Source of the DNA: Bacillota bacterium
GTDB lineage: Bacteria; Bacillota; DTU025
DNA: 7,129 nt
Assembly: GCA_012842765.1 (NCBI GenBank)
Contig: DUWJ01000343.1
Location: 1 to 7,129, forward strand
Reading direction: 5' to 3'
Shown: piece by piece, positions 1-7,082 of the stretch
Numbering within the stretch: position 1 is the stretch's first letter
Layout: every line of letters begins with the position of its first letter
Position numbers and translations under genes: made by a program
The notes under the pieces: generated by a model
Databases searched by the model: none
What the model was told of the DNA's origin: nothing
What the model saw: only the letters and a program-made list of their open reading frames with translations

Positions 1-51
1 GACCTCTTCTCCATCATGTTCTCGTATGTCGGCGATACGGACGGACTGCAA
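1..51 (-). CDS. asnS: Partial CDS, N-terminus of probable asparaginyl-tRNA synthetase (cut by window edge)
   Basis: Reading leftward from a TTG codon at 51-49, 17 codons stay open to the window edge and give MQSVRIADIREHDGEEV. The start is supported by a GGAGGT Shine-Dalgarno sequence at 64-59 with a 7-nt spacer, and by a strong promoter about 50 bases further upstream. An in-frame GTG at 60 overlaps the Shine-Dalgarno sequence and is unlikely to be the start. The pattern 'V-I-x-D-I-x-E-H-x-G-E-E-V' resembles the beginning of the anticodon-binding OB-fold of asparaginyl-tRNA synthetases, where it precedes a GW(L/V)YNKRSSGK-type strand. In the cell this enzyme would charge tRNA-Asn with asparagine. 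Only 17 residues are visible, so another OB-fold class II synthetase or an unrelated protein remains possible. That a gene starts here is more certain than its name. Confidence 0.5.
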   Translation of the reverse strand, partial: MQSVRIADIREHDGEEV

Positions 52-106
52 TAACCACACCTCCGGATGACCTCATCTTCATCAAGATGTTTCCATAGTA
101 ACTACT

Positions 107-135
107 ATTATAATTGCCCAGCCAACGTTTCTCAA
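107..135 (-). promoter_or_regulatory. Sigma-A type promoter for the left-edge gene (probable asnS)
   Basis: On the minus strand there is TTGAGA (135-130), a spacer of exactly 17 nt, and a perfect TATAAT (112-107). Transcription would start near position 100. The leader of about 48 nt contains a small 6-bp hairpin (arms 74-79 and 84-89, 4-nt loop) and the GGAGGT ribosome binding site of the TTG-started frame. The leader is much too short for a T-box riboswitch, the element that often controls synthetase genes in Bacillota. Confidence 0.75.
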
Positions 136-709
136 CCACAGCCCAATTACGGATCGGATCTGTCCTCCCCGCCGGACGGGTCACATCTGTACGCGACGTC
201 CAGGTAGGCGTATGCGGCAAAGGACTGAGCAGCCGCGAATATGTGACCGTGAAGCGCCTGACCATTTCCACTATAGAGTATCAGCCTTGCCCCAGCTAAT
301 ACGCGGTCTGCGGTGAAGCATAGAACTCTCTCCTCCCTACCCCGATCCCAAAACAGACGCGGGCCTCTGCTAAAGAACATGACCGTTTTTCTTGGGCCTA
401 CCGGCGCAATGTCTTTCATCCCTCTGCAATAAGCATATGTTAAAGGACCCGAGGCCGTCGTCTGGCATGGTACTGCCGCGTGCACCCATCAAGCTTGCTA
501 GCTTATAGTAGTATTTTACATGTTGCGTGCCGGGCCGGGCGGCGCATTGAACAGAGCTAGGGCAACAACATGGTGCATGCGGCAAGACACTGCTGAATCA
601 TGGATCCTACTGGCTTCAACACGTCCCTACCTCAGACGCACTGATCGACTCGGCCCTGCCACACGAAATGTGGCACCACATCCAAACATCCACATGGAGT
701 TTCGGATAT
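136..709. other. Intergenic region of about 570 bp with no convincing gene
   Basis: This stretch lies between the probable asnS promoter and the stem-loop ending the guaB unit. Short reading frames exist on both strands (for example 147-485 and 370-585 minus, 114-299 and 520-711 plus). None has a Shine-Dalgarno sequence, a recognisable motif or a protein-like composition. I found no tRNA T-loop (GGTTCGA-type) sequence and none of the conserved cores of RNase P RNA, tmRNA or SRP RNA. A small dyad, ATGTGG-CA-CCACAT, lies at 668-681. The region may be a decayed gene, an untranslated RNA or plain spacer. Confidence 0.5.
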
Positions 710-745
710 GAGCAGGGTCGGGGAGTCTAAACCCCGACCCTGCTC
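710..745 (-). terminator. Perfect 14-bp stem-loop ending the guaB/PEGA unit
   Basis: Bases 710-723 (GAGCAGGGTCGGGG) are perfectly complementary to 732-745, leaving an 8-nt loop. The hairpin begins about 45 nt beyond the stop codon of the DUF4384/PEGA gene. On the minus strand no T run follows it. On the plus strand a TTTTT run lies about 20 nt beyond it. It is therefore best read as a transcript-end hairpin of the type without a U tract, or an mRNA-stabilising hairpin, rather than a classical intrinsic terminator. The stem itself is seen directly; its function is inferred. Confidence 0.55.
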
Positions 746-789
746 TGCCGTGCTGCTATATTTTTGGGCAACCGTCTCGTGCTAAAGAA

Positions 790-1998
790 TCAGTTGCCTA
801 TATGCCAAATCTCCAAACGCAACCGTACGTAGTCGATGTATTCAATTCCAAAGACCAGACCCGTCGTGATGCTGTAATCCTCTACAGTTACCCTCACCCT
901 GAACGGATACTGAATCCTTTCATATACCCTTCCGGGCCAGGGCGCATCAGGCCCACTCGGGTTGATCTGCATGAATTCCACTGGCCCCACTGCATTCGCA
1001 GTGATGCTTCCTGTCACTCTCGACAGCATGCCGAGGATCGGGTCTGCGTTGATGACCACCTTGCCCGTAGAACCTCTAAAAGTGAACGTCTCAGTGAACG
1101 GCCCGGTTTGAGGCCATTTTACCAGCATGCTCTTGTTTACAAGCTGAACCTCGTCGCCCCAATCGGATGACGTAGGCAGCTTCACAAGTGTCGCATCTAT
1201 TCGGTATGGATTTGGCGAGTTCACCGTGATCTGGCGCGAATACGTATAGTAGTTCTTCTTCATTATCGCAATGTCATGCACGCCATAGCTCACGCCCGTA
1301 ATCGTCAGCGGCGTGGTCCCCTGGTCTACCCCGTCCAGAAAAACGGTTGCCCCCGACGGCTTAGAGGTAATGCTCAGCGTTCCGTATTTCACCGACGGTG
1401 GTGGCGGCGGCGGCGTTACAACACTCCCCACTGTAAATGTTGCGACCGCCGACGACCAATCTTGGCCGAAGTTGGGGGTAATCGAAATCGACTTCACCTC
1501 AAACATGAACCTGTCTGCGGATATATTGACATTTAGCTGTGGCCCGAATGAACCCTGCTCAAGTGAACGCCTTAGCCATTCAACGTCGCGTATCTGCGAT
1601 GGCGTGGCGATCAGTACGAGCTGCTCAACTCCTGCAGGACCGCCAATGGTCAGGTTATATCTGGAGTTGTCAGGCAAGGAGTATGTCTGACCTGCCCGTT
1701 TGTAGTTGTATTCTGAGTATATGTTGGGGAATATCAGGCTCACGTTGCCGACGGTATCGATGTCAAAAATGTAGATATACGCATCTTTGCTCGTCCTGAA
1801 GTAGACATTCAGCCTTTCCCCCGGATTATACTGCGACTTGTCAGTCCAAATGCTGGTCTGATAGGGGGGATTCGGGTTGATGATTATGCTCTTCACATCA
1901 TACTCCGCCAGAGCAGACTCGCTCGAGATCATGGACACAACCATAACCATAATTAGGCTTACAGCCAAAAGACTGCACCTCTTGATCTTGGTCGACAC
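790..1998 (-). CDS. Secreted DUF4384 / PEGA-domain protein with uncharacterised C-terminal domain
   Basis: This 402-aa protein starts at GTG 1998. The longer frame from ATG 2058 would overlap guaB and place 20 non-signal residues before a clear signal peptide. The GTG has an AGAGGAGGA ribosome binding site 9 nt upstream. Residues 1-31 form a signal peptide: K/R-rich start, hydrophobic core LLAVSLIMVMVV, and ALA before the likely cleavage site. Residues 51-135 match DUF4384 (W-T-D-K...Y-N-P-G-E, then AYIYIFDIDTVGNVSLIFPN). Six prolines (196-201) link to a PEGA domain (206-272: GTLSITSKPSGATVFLDG, then TPLTI). Residues 280-402 are beta-rich, end in aromatic and basic residues, and are not recognised. 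There is no lipobox. Proteins of this architecture are usually extracytoplasmic, but their function is unknown. The gene starts 31 bp after guaB and is probably co-transcribed with it. Confidence 0.85.
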   Translation of the reverse strand: MSTKIKRCSLLAVSLIMVMVVSMISSESALAEYDVKSIIINPNPPYQTSIWTDKSQYNPGERLNVYFRTSKDAYIYIFDIDTVGNVSLIFPNIYSEYNYKRAGQTYSLPDNSRYNLTIGGPAGVEQLVLIATPSQIRDVEWLRRSLEQGSFGPQLNVNISADRFMFEVKSISITPNFGQDWSSAVATFTVGSVVTPPPPPPSVKYGTLSITSKPSGATVFLDGVDQGTTPLTITGVSYGVHDIAIMKKNYYTYSRQITVNSPNPYRIDATLVKLPTSSDWGDEVQLVNKSMLVKWPQTGPFTETFTFRGSTGKVVINADPILGMLSRVTGSITANAVGPVEFMQINPSGPDAPWPGRVYERIQYPFRVRVTVEDYSITTGLVFGIEYIDYVRLRLEIWHIGN

Positions 1999-2007
1999 CG
2001 CAAGTCG

Positions 2008-2016
2008 TCCTCCTCT
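2008..2016 (-). promoter_or_regulatory. Ribosome binding site fixing the GTG start of the PEGA gene
   Basis: The minus-strand sequence AGAGGAGGA ends 9 nt before GTG 1998. It lies entirely in the 31-bp gap between the guaB stop (2030) and that GTG. It supports the shorter, signal-peptide-bearing protein over the frame starting at 2058 inside guaB. Confidence 0.75.
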
Positions 2017-2029
2017 CGGAAAAAGTAGC

Positions 2030-3541
<1,512 letters not shown>

Positions 3542-3578
3542 TCAAGGCAACCCTGAATCAGACATCAATGGATTAATC

Positions 3579-3613
3579 AAAAGCCCGTGCGCCCCGTTCC
3601 CTGGAACGCACGG
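3579..3613 (-). terminator. Terminator-like hairpin between aspS and guaB
   Basis: Arms 3607-3613 and 3585-3591 (CCGTGCG and CGCACGG on the minus strand) form a perfect 7-bp stem. The 15-nt loop can pair further internally (GTTCC/GGAAC). Two bases after the stem comes TTTT (3582-3579). The hairpin starts about 30 nt beyond the aspS stop codon and lies upstream of the guaB ribosome binding site. It can either end the aspS transcript or act as an attenuator ahead of guaB. The T run is short, so termination may be incomplete. Confidence 0.55.
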
Positions 3614-3641
3614 ACCAAACGACCTCCTCATGCCGCACGCA

Positions 3642-5441
3642 TTAGCAGTCCGAACGCGCCTCGGCATCGGGCTTGCCCGCACAATCTTCAAGCTTCAGAT
3701 GAAGCTCTTTCCATTGTTTCGGGTCTATCTCGTTCGGGCAGTCGTCCACCAGAGAAACGCCTGCGGCATTCTGAGGAAAAGCGATGACATCGCGCAGACT
3801 TTCAAGTCCAAGCATAACAGCTAGGAGCCTGTCGAAACCGATGGCGAATCCGCCATGGATTGGGCCGCCGTATTGGTACGCGCGAAGCAGGAATCCGAAC
3901 TTCTCCTCTGCCTCCTCGGGAGTAACCCCGATGACGTTCATGACCCTCTTCTGTATAGCGGGATCGTTAATCCTGATGCTTCCACTCCCGAGCTCTGTGC
4001 CATTGAGAACCAGATCATACTGGCGACCCTTGACAGAAGCGGGATCTGACTCGAGCAACTCGAGGTCTCCCTCCCGCGGCATGGTGAATATATGATGCAT
4101 CGGATCCCATCGGCCATCATCTGGATTCCATTCAAATAGCGGAAAATCTGTAACCCAAAGGAGTTTGTAATCACCCTTCGGGATAAGGCCGAGCTCCTTA
4201 CCGAGATATCGCCGCAAATGCCCCAGAGCCGTGGCAGACACCTCAGGGGTATCGGCTATGATCAGTATGAGGTCTCCATCGGCGCTGCCCAGCCTCGATG
4301 CGATCTCACCGAGGGTGTCAGAGGATATATGCTTGGCAACGCTTCCTTGGATCTCGCCCCCTTCGACTTTGAGGGTAATTAGCCCCTTCGCACGATAGAT
4401 CCGAGCCAGTTCAGTAAGGTCGTCTATCTGCTTGCGCGAAAAGCCTGCACAACCAGGGGCAGAGATTCCTCGGACGCGACCCCCTGTGGCACACACACTC
4501 TTGAATATGCCGAATTCCGAATCCGCCACGAGATCCGTGAGATCTACGAGCTCCATCCCGAACCTCATGTCCGGTTTGTCAGATCCGAACCTCTCCATGG
4601 CCTCGTCATACGTCATCCTGAGGAATGGTCCTTTGACGTCTGCCCCGATCGCCCCTTTGAATGCTGCGGATATGATGCCCTCAACTACCGAAAACACGTC
4701 TTCTTCATCGCAAAAACTCATCTCTATATCGATCTGACTGTGCACTAACTGCCTGTCAGCCCGCTGGTCTTCATCGCGGAAACACGGAGCGATCTGGAAA
4801 TAGCGATCAAATCCCGCTATCATGAGCAATTGCTTATACAACTGAGGGCTCTGCGGAAGTGCATAGAACTTACCAGGGAAATTCCTGCTTGGCACTACAA
4901 AGTCGCGCGCTCCCTCCGGAGTGCTCCGCACCAACAGCGGTGTCTGAATTTCAAGAAAGCCCTGGGCCGAAAGATAGTTCCGGACAGCCATGGCAGCGCG
5001 GTGACGCGCCATCATGTTTGCCTGCAGCGAGGGACGCCTCAGGTCAATGTATCTGTATCTCAACCTGACCTCTTCGTTGGCCAAGTTCTCATCTGACACT
5101 TCCATAGGAAGCACCGGGGCAGCATCCCCTATAATCTCTATATTACTGGCCATAACCTCGACATCACCGGTAGATATCGAAGGATTCTTTGTGCCTTCCG
5201 GCCTTTCTGAGACAATTCCCTCCACCCGGATCGCGCTTTCGCGGTGAATGCTCCTTGCGCGCTCCAAAATATCTTCTGAAAGATCGGGACTGACAACTAC
5301 CTGCGTACGACCGTATCTGTCCCGAAGATCAACGAAGATCAATCCTCCGTGGTCGCGCACTGACTGAACCCATCCGCACAGCGCAACAGTCTCACCAACA
5401 TTTCCTGCTGCAAGCTCGCCACAAGTATGAGTGCGAAGCAC
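3642..5441 (-). CDS. aspS: Aspartyl-tRNA synthetase, bacterial type with GAD domain
   Basis: This class II synthetase attaches aspartate to tRNA-Asp. I place the start at GTG 5441, giving 599 aa beginning MLRTHTCGEL, the usual N-terminus. The in-frame GTG at 5450 lies inside the GAGGTGA Shine-Dalgarno sequence. Counting from 5441, an OB-fold anticodon-binding domain (about 1-105) contains GWVQSVRDHGGLIFVDLRDR. Next come the catalytic core with EIQTPLLVRSTPEGARDF, QSPQLYKQLLM and motif 2 FRDEDQRADRQ (221-231), a bacterial GAD insertion (about 285-420), and motif 3 GFAIGFDR (531-538) with its ATP-binding Arg. Several positions depart from the usual sequence: LVHSQIDIEMSF replaces the common PEFTQIDLEMSF, GPIHGG replaces APPHGG, and the end has FPQNAAGVSLVDDCPNEI. 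His31 in RDHGG is typical of non-discriminating enzymes that also charge tRNA-Asn. It has its own promoter. Confidence 0.96.
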   Translation of the reverse strand: MLRTHTCGELAAGNVGETVALCGWVQSVRDHGGLIFVDLRDRYGRTQVVVSPDLSEDILERARSIHRESAIRVEGIVSERPEGTKNPSISTGDVEVMASNIEIIGDAAPVLPMEVSDENLANEEVRLRYRYIDLRRPSLQANMMARHRAAMAVRNYLSAQGFLEIQTPLLVRSTPEGARDFVVPSRNFPGKFYALPQSPQLYKQLLMIAGFDRYFQIAPCFRDEDQRADRQLVHSQIDIEMSFCDEEDVFSVVEGIISAAFKGAIGADVKGPFLRMTYDEAMERFGSDKPDMRFGMELVDLTDLVADSEFGIFKSVCATGGRVRGISAPGCAGFSRKQIDDLTELARIYRAKGLITLKVEGGEIQGSVAKHISSDTLGEIASRLGSADGDLILIIADTPEVSATALGHLRRYLGKELGLIPKGDYKLLWVTDFPLFEWNPDDGRWDPMHHIFTMPREGDLELLESDPASVKGRQYDLVLNGTELGSGSIRINDPAIQKRVMNVIGVTPEEAEEKFGFLLRAYQYGGPIHGGFAIGFDRLLAVMLGLESLRDVIAFPQNAAGVSLVDDCPNEIDPKQWKELHLKLEDCAGKPDAEARSDC

Positions 5442-5446
5442 GTAAC

Positions 5447-5453
5447 TCACCTC
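5447..5453 (-). promoter_or_regulatory. Ribosome binding site fixing the aspS start at GTG 5441
   Basis: GAGGTGA on the minus strand is followed by a 5-nt spacer and GTG 5441-5439. The competing GTG at 5450-5448 is part of this Shine-Dalgarno sequence and has no other ribosome binding site at a usable distance. The resulting N-terminus MLRTHTCGEL also fits the family better than MSYVLRTHTC. Confidence 0.7.
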
Positions 5454-5509
5454 AAAACCCTCAATTACTTATTTCCACCCGCATCTACAGCTAATACGAA
5501 TTTAATCCA

Positions 5510-5538
5510 ATTATAGACCTGCGCCTGGACTCGTGCAA
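5510..5538 (-). promoter_or_regulatory. Sigma-A type promoter of aspS
   Basis: The minus strand has TTGCAC (5538-5533), a 17-nt spacer and a perfect TATAAT (5515-5510). Transcription would start near 5503, giving a leader of about 60 nt before GTG 5441. The leader shows no T-box-like structure and no terminator hairpin, so no leader-based control is apparent. Confidence 0.7.
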
Positions 5539-5572
5539 CCAAGGCCGCCCCATCGTAACCCAGCCGGCCTGG
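5539..5572 (-). terminator. Possible stem-loop after the DUF4015 gene
   Basis: On the minus strand CCAGGCCG (5572-5565) can pair with CGGCCTTGG (5547-5539) with one bulged T, leaving a 17-nt loop. It begins two bases after the stop codon of the DUF4015 gene and abuts the aspS -35 box. No T run follows, so as a terminator it is weak. It may reduce read-through into aspS. Confidence 0.3.
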
Positions 5573-5573
5573 C

Positions 5574-6959
5574 CTAAGGGCCCAGGATCTGGCCGACGCC
5601 GGCCTGTTTCAGTGCCGACAATGCCCGCCATTCAGTGACTATCACGGGATCCTCAAGACGGATAGCACCGCTTCCGGCAAGCAGGTCCAAATGCGGCCTA
5701 GGACGGAGCGCATCCTCCGGATCCGGACGCCCAAGAGCACCGGCTGTATACAGGTTCCTCGGGTTCCAGAGCATGAACTCGTATATGCCGCACTCGGCGG
5801 CTGCATCAATCTGTGCCCTAACTTCAGCGGCCGTATACCGATACCCTAGGGAAAAATCCTGCAGCCATGGTATTATCTTTGCCCGGCCGCCCGCCTTTGC
5901 AATCCTGTCTTGTGCATCGCTGAGGCTCCGTTTCACAGTCTCCCTCGGCGCCGCATCGGGATTCGCAATGCCGTACTCGCCCTTGCGGTAATGCGACGGA
6001 TACACCATTGGCGCCAAATAGTCTACGTGCTTTGCCATCTCCTCCAGCTTTTGCCCGATGCCCATGTCTGATCGAGAAGAGCAGACTATCCCGAAAATGT
6101 CCGCGGTGATCACTACTTTGTATGGTTCAAGTTCCCGCCCGGCATAATCAAGGAAGTCGGAAATCACATCGACTCTGTTTTTGCCCTCAAGGTCTAGCCA
6201 ATTGGTGCGGGCCAATCCAGCATCATCTGGGAACCTCACGTAGTCGAATTGTATTTCGCGGAAGCCGGCTCGCGCCGCCTCCCGGGCTATCGCGAGATTG
6301 TACTCCCACACCTCTTTCTTCCTAGGATCCGTCCACATCAAGCCTTGACTGTCGTGCCAGGGCACGCCCGAAGAATCCCGCACAGCAAGATCGGGACGGG
6401 CGGCCGCAAGTTGCGGGTCCTTGAACACGACCAGGCGAGCTATGGGATAAACCCCGCTATCGTAAAGCTCGTCAAGCAGGCGCCGAAGATCTGCGATCTT
6501 GCCTGTAGACGCTCCGATCTCTGTCGCAAGCGGCACGTCCGATCTATAGCTTATCACTCCAAGGTCGTCCTTTATCTCTATGACAATGGAATTCAGCTCC
6601 GTGTCGCACACAAGATCGACAAGCTGCTTCATCCGCGACCCGCTTCCAGCCGTCCAGCCAGTAGCATAAAGAGCCCTAACGCGCCTAGGCCTGTCGGGCT
6701 GCAGCGCTGCAAGGTCACGCTTGCAATCTGAAGGCACGGACTTGCTTCCATAATCGAGACCCGTCGGAAGATCTTCCGGCCATGTTACGGCAGCATTTTC
6801 TACTTCGGCCTGAAAAGCCCGGTTCAACCTTGATGACATGACTTCTGTGACGACAAAGTCAGTGATGGCACCGACTAGTATTGTCGAGAGTGCCAAGAAT
6901 ATGAAGATTATGGACAGCGCACGCGCTGGTTGAGGTTTCGCCTCCGGACGTGAATACAT
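5574..6959 (-). CDS. Membrane-anchored DUF4015 putative glycoside hydrolase
   Basis: This 461-aa protein has a short basic N-terminus and one hydrophobic segment (about 15-38, LSIIFIFLALSTILVGAI), which acts as an uncleaved anchor or signal, followed by a polar stretch. From about 93 to 410 it matches the DUF4015 putative glycosyl hydrolase family, a TIM barrel. Visible family strings are VRALYATGWTAGS (94-106), NSIVIEIKDDLGVISY (123-138), the segment ending REIQFDYVRFPDD (234-246), VVITADIFG (282-290), VDYLAPMVYPSHY (312-324), IIPWLQDFSLGY (362-373) and YEFMLWNPRNLY (393-404). Acidic residues on strand ends (Glu128, Asp239, Asp287, Glu394) are catalytic candidates by position only. The substrate is unknown; a polysaccharide or the cell wall is plausible given the extracytoplasmic location. 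ATG 6959 is preceded by GGGAGAG about 12 nt upstream, a slightly long spacing. Confidence 0.88.
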   Translation of the reverse strand: MYSRPEAKPQPARALSIIFIFLALSTILVGAITDFVVTEVMSSRLNRAFQAEVENAAVTWPEDLPTGLDYGSKSVPSDCKRDLAALQPDRPRRVRALYATGWTAGSGSRMKQLVDLVCDTELNSIVIEIKDDLGVISYRSDVPLATEIGASTGKIADLRRLLDELYDSGVYPIARLVVFKDPQLAAARPDLAVRDSSGVPWHDSQGLMWTDPRKKEVWEYNLAIAREAARAGFREIQFDYVRFPDDAGLARTNWLDLEGKNRVDVISDFLDYAGRELEPYKVVITADIFGIVCSSRSDMGIGQKLEEMAKHVDYLAPMVYPSHYRKGEYGIANPDAAPRETVKRSLSDAQDRIAKAGGRAKIIPWLQDFSLGYRYTAAEVRAQIDAAAECGIYEFMLWNPRNLYTAGALGRPDPEDALRPRPHLDLLAGSGAIRLEDPVIVTEWRALSALKQAGVGQILGP

Positions 6960-6998
6960 ATACAGTGTATACTCTCCCTTCCACCCACCCGAGTTTTC

Positions 6999-7021
6999 AT
7001 TCTACTCACAGCTTTCCGTTC
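6999..7021 (-). promoter_or_regulatory. Weak promoter candidate for the DUF4015 gene
   Basis: On the minus strand TAGAAT (7004-6999) matches the -10 consensus at five of six positions. It lies about 40 bp upstream of ATG 6959, a sensible place. No good -35 box lies 16-18 nt upstream, so this rests on the -10 element alone. Confidence 0.3.
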
Positions 7022-7043
7022 CTTCTCGTCGGTGCAGGAACAG

Positions 7044-7052
7044 TGTGGATAA
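7044..7052 (-). promoter_or_regulatory. Single consensus DnaA box
   Basis: The minus strand reads TTATCCACA, an exact match to the DnaA-box consensus TTATNCACA. It lies in the divergent intergenic region between the DUF4015 gene and the right-edge plus-strand gene. Only one copy was seen, so it is not an origin. It could be a DnaA regulatory site or chance. Confidence 0.3.
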
Positions 7053-7082
7053 TGTGTAATACTTCTTCTGGGGGTGACCTGC

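Noticed and set aside
147..485. 112-codon minus-strand frame in the intergenic region
   Set aside because: The GTG start has no Shine-Dalgarno sequence, no motif is recognisable, the composition looks random, and the frame runs across the probable asnS promoter's upstream flank.
464..486. TGGTACTGCCGCG on the plus strand, resembling the T-box core GGTGGTACCGCG
   Set aside because: The core is interrupted, no specifier stem or following terminator is visible, and no synthetase gene lies downstream on that strand.
211..585. Shared 9-mer ATGCGGCAA near 212 and 577 as a direct repeat
   Set aside because: The match is short and the flanks differ; expected by chance at this scale.
668..681. Dyad ATGTGG-CA-CCACAT as an operator
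   Set aside because: The arms are only 6 bp and it is not next to a promoter I can identify; chance is likely.
520..711. 63-codon plus-strand frame
   Set aside because: No ribosome binding site, no recognisable protein, and it ends at the transcript-end hairpin.
5442..5450. Upstream GTG 5450 as the aspS start
   Set aside because: It lies inside the Shine-Dalgarno sequence GAGGTGA that serves GTG 5441, and family N-termini resemble MLRTHTCGEL.
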